Source of the DNA: Haematobia irritans
Taxonomy: Eukaryota > Arthropoda > Insecta > Diptera > Muscidae
Assembly: GCF_050003625.1 (NCBI RefSeq)
Contig: NC_134397.1
Coordinates: forward strand, 72,891,551 to 72,955,550
Length of the DNA stretch: 64,000 nucleotides
Direction of reading: 5' to 3'
The notes beneath the pieces are model-generated. The model was not told the DNA's origin, ran no database searches, and saw nothing but the letters and a program-made list of their open reading frames with translations. Shown piece after piece: positions 45,626 through 56,470 of this stretch. How positions within the stretch are numbered: the stretch's first letter is position 1; each line of letters opens with the position of its first letter. A program made the translations under genes and the position numbers.

Positions 45626-45990
45626 CAAAAAAGATGTGTGAGAAGAGTGTTCCGTCTTTGGCAGTTGAGTTTTCTGACTCCTTGGAAGACAACTGGCTAT
45701 GTACCACTCAAAATTGACTGTTCTGCGTTGTTCTACTGGTACCAGAACGAGCAACTCTTGTTAGATTTGGCTCATCTTGAAACACCATACAGTCGATTGT
45801 TGTTCACTTTTGGGCCCATACACGTAAATTCACGATTCATCACCTGTCACGATGTAAAAGATGTGTTTCGAAGCACCTCGATCGTATTTTTGGAGCATTT
45901 CTTTCGACCAATCGACACGAGCCTTTTTCGAGCGATTGGCAAATTGTGAGGGATCAAATATTCATGGAATATTGCATGTATGCTGATCCC

Positions 45991-46603
45991 CATGAACAGG
46001 CAGATGTTCTGGCTAAGGTGCACGCGACATGGATAACATCGTTACGGACATTTTCCCCCCGCTATCTTTGTATACTACAGGGTCAATGTCAAATACAATG
46101 ATTTGTGGAAAGAACGATGTACTTCCTCTGTGGGTTGCGAGCAGACCAAACTGATATGGAACGATAAGAGTAGTAGAAGCTTAGGATTTCTAATGGCAAC
46201 ACAAAGGGAGGATTTGATACCGAACATACTTGGGAAGTACATGGTAAGGATTGACCGATGATATGTGTAGACGATGCCTGGACCCGGAGACTACAGAAGA
46301 CTCTTACCACTTTCTGTGCCAGTGTTCGGCATTATCTGTTTGAAGATACAATATATACTGGGTTCCTTTTTCTTTCAGGATATTACTGAGGTACGGGACT
46401 GTAATCTGAAGGATAACTCGCCTTTATCAATGCTTCTGGATGGAAGACCTAGAGAACCGTTTTCTTTAAAAAAAAACTGGCTGAGGAAGATAGAAGAGGA
46501 AGAGGAAAGAAAAAACTATGAGAAATCACAATGAACCCATGTGGTCTAAGTGCCCACAATTTTTCCTTTTGATGTCATCCTCTATAACCTATCCTAGCCT
46601 AAC
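45991..46603 (+). mobile_element. 5'-truncated non-LTR retrotransposon 3' end
   Basis: Flanked by an 8-bp duplication CTGATCCC (45983-45990, 46604-46611) inside a mariner. The coding remnant reads EQADVLAKVHAT, then DLWKERCTSSVG, SLGFLMATQREDLIP and a Cys/His cluster CRRCLDPETTEDSYHFLCQC, the region after RNase H in I/Jockey-like ORF2 proteins. Stops and shifts are present. A short 3' untranslated region ends CTATAACCTATCCTAGCCTAAC, split here as CTATAACCTATC and CTAGCCTAAC, resembling the SINE tail. Confidence 0.85.
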
Positions 46604-46876
46604 CTGATCCCACTAATGGCTAAAGTAATCTCCATCTCACGATAGATCAAATGACGATCTTGCAATATCAATTGGCGCACAGCATTAATGGTTTCCGGAA
46701 CAATTACAGATTTGGACGCCCTTCATGAAATTTGTATTGAACTGAACTAGGACCTCGCTTAAATTCATCATACCCTTGATAAACACTGGTCCTGGAGGAA
46801 TTTCATCGCCAAAAATGTAACTAATTTCATCGATGCACTGTTATTGAGTTAATTTACGTCCAAAGTTATAAAAAAA

Positions 46877-48459
46877 AAACAAGTATATACGGCCAGGCCG
46901 AATCTTATGTACTCTCCACCATGGATTGCGTAGAAATTTCTACGAAAGACTGTCATCACCAAATTTCAACTCACTTCGATGAAATTTGCTCCTCCAAGAG
47001 GCTCCAACAAAATCAAATCTCGGGATCGGTTTATATGGGGGCTATATATGATTGTGAACTGATATGGACCACTTTTGGCATGGTTGTTAAATATAATATA
47101 CTACCACCACGTACTAAATTTCAACCAGATCGGATGAATTTTGCTTCTCCAAAAGGCACCGGAGGTCAAATCTGGCGATCGGTTTATATGGGAGCTATAT
47201 ATAATTATGGACTGATGGGAACCAGTTCCTGCATGGTTGTCGGCTACCATATACTAACATCACGTACAAAATTTCAACCGAATGGGAAGAATTTGGCTCT
47301 TCCAAGATGCTCCGGAGGTCAAATCTGGGGATCGGCTTATATGGGGCCTATATATAATTATGGTCCGATATCGACCAATTTTTGCATGGGTGTTCGAGGC
47401 CATATATTAACATCACGTACCAAATTTCAACTGAATCAGATGAATTTTTGTCTTCCAAGAGGCTCCGGAGGTCAAATCTGGTGATCGGTTTATATGGGGG
47501 CTATATATAATTATGGACCGATATGGACCAATTTTTGCATGGTCATTAGATACCATATACTAACATCATGTACCAAATTTCAGCCGGATCGGACGAAATT
47601 TGTTTCTCTTAGAGGCTCTGCAAGCCAAATCGGGGGATGGGTTTATATGGGGGCTATATATAATTATGGACCGATGTGGACCAATTTTGGCATGGTTGTT
47701 AGAGACCATATACTAACACCATGTACCAAATTTCAGCCGGATCGGATGAAATTAGCTTCTCTTAGAGGCTCCGCAAGCCAAATCGGGGGATCGGTTTATA
47801 TGGAGGCTATATATAATTATGGACCGATGTGGGCCAATTTTTGCATGGTTGTTAGAGACCATATACTAACACCATGTACCAAATTTCAGCCGGATAGGAT
47901 GAAATTTGCTTCTCTTAGAGGCCTGGCAAGCCAAATTTGGGGGTCCGTTTATATGGGGGCTATACGTAAAAGTGGACCGATATGGCCCATTTGCAATACC
48001 ATCCGACCTACATCAATAACAACTACTTGTGCCAAGTTTCAAGTCGATAGCTTGTTTCGTTCGGAAGTTAGCGTGATTTCAACGGACGGACGGACGGACA
48101 TGCTCAGATCGACTCAGAATTTCACCACGACCCAGAATATATATACTTTATGGGGTCTTAGATCAATATTTCGGTGTTACAAACGGAATGACAAAGTTAA
48201 TATACCCCCATCCTATGGTGGAGGGTACACAGAAAATAATATTATAATTTTTGAACTAACAATAAATTGTTGTTACAGAAAATTTTTAAGTTCAATAAAA
48301 TTTTTGTTGATATAACAAAATGTTTGTTGATATAACAAAATTGGTTGCTAAAGTGACTAAAATCGTAATTGTATTTACAAATAACGTTGTTAGCTCAAAT
48401 TTAAACATAATTTTAATTGTATTGACAATCAAATTAATTAATATTTTTTTGTGTGTATA
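46877..48459 (-). mobile_element. Family-A 153-bp-repeat element H5, inserted in a mariner
   Basis: Minus orientation. The 3' end reads AAACAAGTATATACGGCC at 46877, with a shortened hairpin GGCCAGGCC; about seven 153-bp units follow, then the CCGT block near 48085-48100 and the 5' end GGATGGTGG-like CCTATGGTGGAGGGTATA. The terminal TATA is split by a MITE (48238-48455). Two long frames in the array (46921-47484, 47494-48315) are repeat artefacts. Confidence 0.87.
48238..48455. mobile_element. TA-flanked MITE, 218 bp, in the last bases of H5
   Basis: Ends CACAGAAAATAATATT and AATATTTTTTTGTGTG with TA at 48236-48237 and 48456-48457. The interior contains a local repeat, TTTGTTGATATAACAAAAT, twice in tandem. 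Confidence 0.85.
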
Positions 48460-48519
48460 ATAACCGCACGAAAATGTTCACGATTTAATTCCATTTTTTT
48501 GGGCGAGATAAATCCTTCA

Positions 48520-48891
48520 AGTTGTTGTACACAACTCAAAGCTATAAGCTCGTACAGAGGTAATTCCTTTAATTCAGTGCAGCGACAGGTTTTCTCCAGG
48601 CATGCTTAGGTATAGCACATGGGTCCGTGTTCGGCATAGAAAATTTGTTTCTTTCAGTGACAAAGAGAAGACAGAGAGCTTTAGATTTCGGATGATAAGC
48701 CCAAGCGGTACAGTAAAAGTCAATCTTAAATACTGTCTTCGTGGGAGTGTAATGGACAGTGTTCGCAGCCAAGTCGTCTAGTGATATTGACACAAGGATC
48801 TTGACGATGGGGCACTGGGACGTCTTTTCGTCTAATAATACCGTGTTCAGGGTAACCGTTGATTTCTTTTTGAGGTACCACAGGTAGTGAT
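48520..48891. other. Unassigned stretch with an unrecognised minus frame
   Basis: A minus frame of 118 codons (48925-48569) starts MIRAALYVKREDHYLWYLK and contains KIDFYCTAWAYHPKSKALC. I do not recognise a family. Its first part overlaps a degenerate SINE, which argues against a real gene start there. Confidence 0.35.
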
Positions 48892-49090
48892 CTTCTCTCT
48901 TAACATATAGTGCTGCTCTAATCAACGATTAGCGCAATGCCAAAGGAACTCTTTTTTATAGCTAATTCCGAATGACGTGTCACATAATGTGTGAAACTAA
49001 TTGTAGAAGCTTTGAAACACTCAGAAATAGCACCAGCTTTACCATCGCCGAAAAAATTGTTTTGGTGTTCCACCGTTAGGTTAGGTAGAA
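48892..49090 (-). mobile_element. Old, degenerate CCTAA-tailed SINE fragment
   Basis: GATCTTCTCTCTTA, TGCTGCTCTAATC, CTTTTTTATAGCTAATTCCG, AGAAGCTTTGAAACACTCAG and TTTTTGGTGTTC-like words follow the SINE order but with about one in four bases changed. It is followed by CCGTTAGGTTAGGTAG. Confidence 0.7.
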
Positions 49091-49585
49091 AGGACGATAC
49101 CGGAATCTCTATCTAATGTCCGCAGACATACAACTATGCCAATATTCGACTTATTGGGCACTCTAACTCTTTATTTTAATTATACCCTTATTCTATTTCA
49201 GAAATTCGCTGTCTTTAACGAATTCCCTAATTTTTTTCTCGTCCCTTTTTTTCAAGCTAGACCAAGTCCCGTATCACCTCGTCCCCGAATATGATAGAGA
49301 GCAGCAAAATACCTCACACATATACCATCATACGCTGCTCATATTCGGCACAGAAGTACCATCAACTGTTGTTGCCCGGCCAACGATTTCTAAGGCCCCT
49401 CTGACTGCCGTTCTACTCTCCTTACGCATGTCATTTTCTTGTTTAGGTCACCCTATAGTATCATCGCCTTATATGTATGCAGTGAACCTTAATCCAACTC
49501 GGCTCACGCAGCCTCTATTGGTTTTGCGTTCTCTGAGTTTACTCCGCTTCCGCCCCTGTCTTTACGTTTCCTTTTATTGCGTCAT
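49091..49585. other. Unassigned stretch
   Basis: Less AT-rich than average (GGTCACCCTATAGTATCATC, CCGCTTCCGCCCCTGTC). No repeat seen elsewhere in the window and no recognisable frame. The sequence continues past the SINE at 49949-50215. Confidence 0.35.
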
Positions 49586-49598
49586 ATTACGGCACCTT

Positions 49599-49935
49599 AG
49601 GTTAGGTTAGGTTAGGTGGCAGCCCGATGTATCGGGCTCACTTAGACTATTCAGTCCAGTGTGATACCATATTGGTGAACTTCTCTCTTATCAATGAGTG
49701 CTGCCCGATTCCGTGTTAAGCTCAATGACAAGGGACCTCCTTTTTATAGCCGAGTCCGAATGGCGTTCCACATTGCAGTGAAACCACTTAGAGAAGCCAT
49801 GAAACCCTCAGAAATGTCACCAGCATTACTGAGGTGGGATAATCCACTTTTTGGTATTCGGTCGAAGCAGGAATCGAATCCACGACCTTGTGTATGCAAG
49901 GCGAACATGCTAACCATTGCACCACGGTGACTCCC
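49599..49935 (-). mobile_element. CCTAA-tailed SINE, full length, copy 4
   Basis: Flanked by a 13-bp duplication ATTACGGCACCTT (49586-49598, 49936-49948), which fixes both ends: head GGGAGTCACCGTGGTGCAAT, tail CCTAACCTAACCTAACCT. Length 337 bp. Box B GGATTCGATTCC is slightly changed. This is the best reference copy in the window for the SINE's limits. Confidence 0.95.
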
Positions 49936-50224
49936 ATTACGGCACCTTTATACTCCTACATCTTCTGTATTCCGTCGAGTTATCCTTGGTTACATTTCGC
50001 ACTCCAATACAGTACGTGATCTCATCGCATTATCTTCTATTGCTCTCCCGCTATACGTGAAAATGTTCACGTTCTCTGTTATTTCTGAGCCATTCCGATA
50101 TCATCCCTACTTCTAACTGTACTGTGGTCCGGCAATCAGAATATGAGCTATGTACCTGAATCCTTAACCTCCCACCATTTGTAATAAACCTATTTCGTAC
50201 ACCTTTTATCTGGGGGAATTGAGT

Positions 50225-50588
50225 AACCCTAGAGTTGCAATCTGCCAACTGACAGCTATATCGTAAAGCTGGACATTTTTGAGATTAACATATTCGCACT
50301 CAGAACGTTTTGATATTGGAACGCTATTTGTGTTGTTTACAGCATCTTGAAGGTTTCATCTCGCCCAAATGTTGGATTTAAATCGTGAACATGTTCGTGC
50401 AATTCGGTTGTACAACTATCGACGTAGATTAACTCAACAACAGTGCATCGTCAATGACCAGTGTTTATCGAGGGTACCGAGGTCGTAGTTCACTCGTGAA
50501 GGTCATCCAAAATTAGTTGATGTTCCGGAAACCATTGATGCTGATATTGCATGATCGTCATCTGACCTATCGAGTGATTGAGTTCAAA
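50225..50588 (+). pseudogene. mariner 5' end and transposase N-terminus, truncated
   Basis: The start at 50369 reads MLDLNREHVRAIRLYNYRRR then LTQQQCI, the N-terminus of the same lineage as the split copy at 45626-48494. It breaks after a shift and gives FTREGHPKLVDVPETIDA and DRHLTYRVIE-like remnants. Similarity stops at about 50588, and the catalytic domain is absent. It helps define the start of the other copy. Confidence 0.8.
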
Positions 50589-51218
50589 CCCCATTTTTTC
50601 GTTTTCTCTTCGTTTACTATAAACTCACATAGGAAAAGCAAAATAATGTAGGGTATTCAAAATTCAGACGCGAGACCTTATGAAGGAGACACAAAACAAA
50701 CGAGGACATATCGTGACTTTTGTATAGAGCATTGCAGCAGACGTTTGTATTGCAGAAAAAGCATTGTCCATGGCTTTGCAATAATCGATGCAACAACTTC
50801 TGCAACAAATCCATATTGTCTCCACTTGTCATTTATTGCAATTGTTGCTCTCGTCAATAAGGATAAAGAAGATGAGAGAAAATACTAGAAGAAACTAAAA
50901 ATAAACAATACGAGAAATAAGAATAAGCGAAAACTTTATTGACAAACATTAAAGGGAGTTATGCTAAACTATAAAGTAACTCGAAAGTTTTTTATTTGGA
51001 TGTCAACATTGAAATTATATCTCACGAAAGTTTTAAAGTGCATGCAAGACACACATTTTTATATTGTTTTGCTAAAGAACTTTATAATTGTTCTTTCGTC
51101 TATAACGGTACAAATTTTTGTAGATTTTGTAGAAATGTTAGACAAATATATATAGCCGAAAATTTCACCATTGAATGAATGCCTACACTGGGGCCAAATT
51201 TAAAAAGTTTGACATCCA
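50589..51218. other. Unassigned stretch
   Basis: No recognised repeat. Two overlapping plus frames around 50961-51178 (one with HTFLYCFAKELYNCSFVYNG) are unrecognised. No splice or promoter evidence can be given. Confidence 0.3.
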
Positions 51219-51854
51219 CACTGAAAAAAATATTGTTGTCAGGCCAAAGATTTCATGTCCTTAAAATGCGAATGTAAATTTTGCTTAGCTTAGCAGACGC
51301 ATTTCACTAATATAAAGTTTTTTCCCTTGTCCAAAAGTCGACAAACTTTTCAATGAAGTCGTATTGTCCTTATAATTGAGTGATTTCACTTAAAAATGGG
51401 TATCATAACATGAAAGAAAAAATGTTTGGGCTAAGATTAATTTGACTTTAATAATTCAGAAAAATTCTTTAAATTTAATGAAATTGTCATTAAATTTGTT
51501 GCCTTTTTGCATTTTGACTACAAAGCAAACAATCGTTCAAAAATAAGACATGATTTTCAACACTTTATTTTAAAGACATTTTTTACTTGAAACATAGCAT
51601 AATTTCTACTGGAAGTCGAGTCTTAATTTAGAAAATAAAGTTGTCGTTAACTCGTTTTTAAAGAAAAAAAGCTGAAAAAACGAAAAATTAAAATTTGCTT
51701 CCTAGAAGCAAGTACACAAAACTCAAATTTAAAAGAGAATTGTGTCTCAAAAGTATCCTTACTTGTATTCTCCGCTTCTTGGGCTCGGAATCAATACCAA
51801 AATTGTTAAAGTAAAGACAAAATCTTTGGAACCGGGCATACTTTTTTTTCAGTG
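51219..51854 (+). mobile_element. CACTG-type MITE, copy
   Basis: Ends CACTGAAAAAAATATTG and CTTTTTTTTCAGTG, flanked by CA on both sides. Shared interior words: AGGCCAAAGATTTCATG, CCTTGTCCAAAAGTCGA, TTGACTACAAAGCAAAC and CTTTGGAACCGGGCATAC. Non-coding. Confidence 0.88.
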
Positions 51855-52012
51855 CAGATTCATATGTGAAAGATACGTTTTTTAGTCTTCTATCCTATGG
51901 TAAAAATGGATATTGGCAAATGTGTTTGGGAATCGCAATATATGGCCTTAAAGTTGCCTTAAACAACACAAATAGCGCTCGTATTTCAAAACTTTCTGAG
52001 TTAAGCCTAGTA

Positions 52013-52613
52013 CACTGAAAAAAAAGCATACTCGGTTCCAAAGATTTTGTCTTTACTTTAAAAAATTTGGTATTGATTCCGAGCCAAAGAAGCGGAGAAT
52101 ACAAGTAAGGATACTTTTAAGACACAATTCTCTTTTAAATTTAGGTTTTGTGTACTTGCTTCTAGGAAGCAAATTTTAATTTTTCGCTTTCTCAGCTTTT
52201 TTACTTCATATGATATCAAAGTCCTTTAAAAACGAGTTAACGGCAACTTTGTTTTCCAAATTAGGACTCGACTTCCAGTAGAAATTATGCTATGTTTGAA
52301 GTAAAAAACTTCTTTAAAATAAAGTTTTGAAAAACATGTCCTATATTTGAACGATTTTTTTGCTTTGTAGTCAAGATGCAAAAAGACAACAAATGTAAAG
52401 ACAATTTCATTAAATTTAAAGAATTTTTCTGAATTATTAAAGTCAAGTTGACCTTAGCCTATAATTTTTTTTCTTTCATGTTAAGATACCCATTTTTAAG
52501 TCAAATCAAAATGACTTTATTTTATAGAAATGCGTCTTCTATGCTAAGCAAAATTTGTATTCGTATTTTAAAGACATGAAATCTTTAACCTCACGACAAT
52601 ATTTTTTTCAGTG
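52013..52613 (-). mobile_element. CACTG-type MITE, inverted copy
   Basis: Ends CACTGAAAAAAAAGCATAC and CGACAATATTTTTTTCAGTG, with TA at 52011-52012 and 52614-52615. It forms a convergent pair with the copy at 51219, so the 51.2-52.6 kb region could fold into a long hairpin. Confidence 0.92.
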
Positions 52614-52615
52614 TA

Positions 52616-53826
52616 CTAAAAACTCTTATACTCCATATAAAAAACGTTAGCGCGGAATAAATGCGAAAACTTTGTTTTGAACATTTTAAAACACATATTT
52701 ATACAACCCTGGATTTTTCGCACGAAAAAATAGGCAGGCCTATTATTTCGCATGAATAAGGTAACATCCGTGGATAAAGGGTCTCAACTCTATACGGAAA
52801 TAGATGAAGATATTCGTTTTTCGCAGAAACGAACTTAGTACTAAGCATTACGTATAACCTCAAAAACTTCAAGCTTTACGATAGAGCTATCAGCCGACAG
52901 ATTGCAACCGAAATATAAAAGGTAATCCTCGTAGCCAATTTGTTATGTTGGAAGGACATTTACTTGCTTATCTCATCGTATTTTTTTCTCGTGTAAAGAA
53001 CTCTTTGCAAGATAACAAAATGCCTATACTTTGCGATAAATAAGAATTAATGAATTATAGTGATCTAGGCCAAAAATCCTATGTCAAGAATAGTCCGGCA
53101 GGGCTTCATATCACTGTTCATAGTAACTTAAAATGAAGTCACAAGCTAATCATTCATTTGAACATTTTTAATTGGACATCAATAAGTTAATCGAAATTTA
53201 CAAAATCCATTTCTTATGACATAAGATAGACATAGAAATACAACATAACGCAAACAACTCCAAAATGACCTACTTTTAATTTTAAAAATGTTTTCATTTT
53301 TTTTCTCTTCACAAAAATTCTCAAACATTGTAGCAAGCTGTCCATCTATATTTGATTGTGCAATTGAAGAACTTGAGCGATTCCCCTCTTTAGGTAGAAA
53401 TTGGGTTAATTCAATTGTTGGCGCCTGTCCCAATTACAGGCATCTGGGACCTCCTCAACTCTTCACAGAACATATGGGAATAATAACTAGGCTGAATGCT
53501 TCAATGAGAAGGTTATCTCAAATAGGCCTTAGGAGACTTTTGGATGTCCGTCAGCCATTTTGCCATGTATAAACAAATAAATGGTCTATAGAAATGAGGT
53601 CGAGTTTAAAGAACTTTCATAATACTATTATTTTGAAATGACATACATTGTTCGCAAATATAGTGCAGAATCGGGAAGCGAAATCTTATTTCATATGAAT
53701 TAGAACAACCAAATTCTTTACTATTTTTGGAAAAAAAAATGATTTCTTTTCATAGAAACGGATTCAGCAGACGCAACCTAAGCGACGAAATCATGATCCA
53801 TGTACTTCAATTCAAACTTTTTGTAC
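52616..53826. other. Unassigned stretch with an unrecognised frame
   Basis: A plus frame at 53288-53572 (94 codons) contains SCPSIFDCAIEELERF and GIITRLNASMRRLSQIGLRR and has a less biased composition than neighbouring frames. I recognise no family, and no splice partners are obvious. It could be a host or element exon, with low confidence. Confidence 0.35.
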
Positions 53827-54356
53827 CAGGGTTGGCCTGTCACAAACTGTGACTTTTGCGACATACATTTGCGACGGTATAATACGTATGTCGCAAAAGT
53901 CGTAAACCTACTGTAGAAAACCAAATTTTGAATAGAAGAAATCCTGAACATTTTTTAATTTAGTTTGACAGAATTCGCTGTGCGTTTCTACAGAAATTTG
54001 TGAAAGTTTTCCCATGGTCAAGCCTATTTTCTTAGGTGGTATCGAAATTCCCGTTGGTGAGTGTGCAAAATACCTTGGGATTATATTGGACAGGAGACTG
54101 AACTTAAAGTTATGTTAAGAAAGAACGAGAAAATCCACGGTTACCCTGTACTCGTGGAAAAGGCCATATGTAAAATGTGTGGGCTAAAACCGAAAATTGT
54201 GAACATTCCTAAGAATTGAAACTTCTTCGCACATACCATCGTCTTGGATATCATCGAATTCGCTGCCTAGCTGACGCGACTAAAGTATTTTCAGTTTGCG
54301 ACTTTTGTTACTTTTTCTACATTTACGACGCGTATGTTTGATACATACCATCTCTG
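53827..54356. mobile_element. hAT-type element carrying LINE reverse-transcriptase sequence, copy 2
   Basis: Same ends as the copy at 40919 and closely similar throughout. Flanking 8-mers TTTTGTAC and ATCTGTAC agree at six positions. The LINE part is better preserved: GIEIPVGECAKYLGIILDRR then LNLKL, with GLKPKIVN later. It lacks a short right-hand segment (GTTTACAACTTTGCGACAG) present in copy 1 and has GTTACCCTGTACTC, which copy 1 lacks. Confidence 0.9.
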
Positions 54357-55540
54357 ATCTGTACATTTATCGAGTATTAAATATATAAAAAATAAATTAT
54401 AACTGACGTCTTGAGAACTTTAGGAAATGTAAAACGCATTAAGTTTAGATGGTTTATATGATCTCCTGACTACCATTGAAGGACATCCAGAATTATGGAC
54501 CAAATATGGGCCTTGGTTTGCATCATTATAATATCGTTCCGCACACTGAAAAATAAATTGTCATGAGGCCAAAGATTTCATGTCCTTAAAATACGAATTT
54601 TTGCTTAGCATACACAGAAAAAACTGAAGCAAAATAAAAATCAATTATTGGCATAATTGACTGAAAAAAATTATATCAAATACGATTTTTATTAAGTCAA
54701 ATATGAAAATAATTGGTTGAATGAAAAACTGGCAAAAATATCAAAATTCCCTGGTAATTGAATTCACAACACATCAATTACTATGTTCAATTGGACCAAG
54801 TGTAAATGTTATTGATTTAAGTATAATGTGTAATTGCCTGATAAAACTGTTTATGACGTTGCTACGTAACGAAAAATAAATAAATAGAAACAATAAAATG
54901 TCATTTATTTTTATCATTAAAAACCTTCGTAAGTACATGGTCGAATTTACCCGCAAATAAACCGTGGTATCGGGACCGCGAGTCGAAATGATTACATTAA
55001 CAACATTTTTGGCGCATATTTTATTTTTCTCGCAGGTAAGTACCTTTATCTAAATACTAGTGTTTTTGGTCAAACGCATTTTTTTGTGGAAACTACACTC
55101 AAAGGATTCTCTTAGTAAAAATGGACATTTTCATTGTGAGTCTAACGTGTGACGTGTTGGAGGAACTCTTTCTCTATCTCTCTCAAGCATATTTACGAAA
55201 TACTGATGTACGTTCACGCAAACAGAACTTTCAAAAGACGGTTAACGATTCACAATAACTTTAGACTTACGTGAATTCTCGTGACTTCGATTATTAGTCG
55301 AGATCACGAATGTTTCACAGCACTAACTTTTTACGATGGAAAGTTACTATAATATATTTAGTATATATTTCGTATATTCGTAAAAAGTCGTTCGTAAAAT
55401 TTACAAAATTCGCAGAGAACTTTAATAAAATATGTAAATGAATTCTTTCGTTGTATAAACTTACACACATCCTGAGTTGGACCATTCTAAAACTTGCGAA
55501 AAAGCTTTGGAATATACATATAATAACATTCTTTCTATTT

Positions 55541-56470
55541 ATAACCTTCACCACTACTGTGGTACAGGGTATAATAAGTTTGTGCATTTGTATGTAACGC
55601 CAAGAAGAAATTCTGAGTCGATTTATCGATGTCCGTATGGTTAACATGCCCGCCTTGCATACACAAGGTCGTGGGTTCGATTCCTGCTTCGACCGAACAC
55701 CAAAAAGTTTTTCAGCGGTGGATTATCCCACCTCGGTAATACTGGTGACATTTCTGAGGGTTTTGAAAACTTCTCTAAGTGGATTCACTGCAATGTGGAA
55801 CGCCGTACGGACTCGGCTATAATAATGAGGTCCCTTGTCACTGAGCTTAACATGGAATCGGGAAGCACTCAGTTATAAGAGAGAAGTTCACCAATGTGGT
55901 ATCACAATGGACTGAATAGTCTAAGTGAGCCTGATACATCGGGCTGCCACCTAACCTAACCTAACCTAGCGATGTCCGTCTGTCTCTCCGTCCATCTGTC
56001 TGTCTGTATGTAATTGTGTGTGCAAAGTACAGCTCGCAGTTTAAGTTCGATCATCCTCAAATTTGGCACGGAGTTGTACTTTGGCTCAAAGACAATCGCT
56101 ATTGATTTTGGAAAAAATCGGTTCAGGATTAGATATATATTTATCACCGATGTGATCATAATTGACGTATTTATCAACTTATTTTCTTAAAATTTCGGAC
56201 AGCCACGTTTTTTGGGACTCTCGTAAAATATGCAAAATATTAGCCAAATCGGTTCAGATTTAGATATAGCTCCCATATATATCTTTCGTCCGATTTGCAC
56301 CTATATGGACGCAAAAGCCAGAGCTTTGTCCTGATTTGCTTTAAATTTTGCACAAGAAGTGCGTTTAATGGTATCATTATGTGTGACAAATTTGGTTGAA
56401 ATCGGTTCAGATTTAGACATAGCTCCCATATATATTTTTCGTCCGATTTGTACTTATATGATTATTAATA
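55541..56470 (+). mobile_element. Family-B element, copy B3, 3'-truncated, in an intron
   Basis: TATAACCTTCACCACTACTG folding with TGGTACAGGGTATAATAAG, then GAGTCGATTTATCGATGTCC, the SINE, CCGTCTGTCTCTCCGTCC and one to two array units (ATATAGCTCCCATATATATC, TTTCGTCCGATTTGCACC). It stops near ATATGATTATTAA with no 3' hairpin. Confidence 0.78.
55637..55969 (+). mobile_element. CCTAA-tailed SINE, copy 5
   Basis: Flanked by a 10-bp duplication CGATGTCCGT (55627-55636, 55970-55979). Starts ATGGTTAACATGCCCGCC, that is, 14 bases short of the full head, as does copy 6. Box B GGTTCGATTCC is intact. The tail is CCTAACCTAACCTAACCT. Confidence 0.94.

Larger units (their letters stand above)
45626..48494 (-). 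pseudogene. mariner transposase, split by a LINE tail and by element H5
   Basis: Minus-strand transposase in three blocks. Block 1 (48494-48461): start MELNREHFRAVI. Block 2 (46876-46612): YNFGRKLTQ, a stop, QCIDEI, then VRQLILQDRHLIYREMEITL and AISG, the helix-turn-helix region. Block 3 (45982-45626): IFHEYLIPHNLPIA, KKARVDWSKEMLQKYDRGAS, the first catalytic motif IVTGDES, then VPVEQRRTV and a SSHTS remnant near the second catalytic motif. The third Asp is absent. Several frameshifts and stops are present. The blocks join once H5 (46877-48459) and the LINE tail (45991-46603) are removed. It is a member of a common DD34D lineage (TGDESWIY type), distinct from the irritans and mellifera-like copies here. 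Confidence 0.87.

Noticed and set aside
46921..48315. Frames of 187 and 273 codons as genes
   Set aside because: Both lie in the 153-bp units of H5 read in the opposite sense. Same artefact as in H1.
48569..48925. 118-codon minus frame as a gene
   Set aside because: Its start lies in a degenerate SINE and no domain is recognised.
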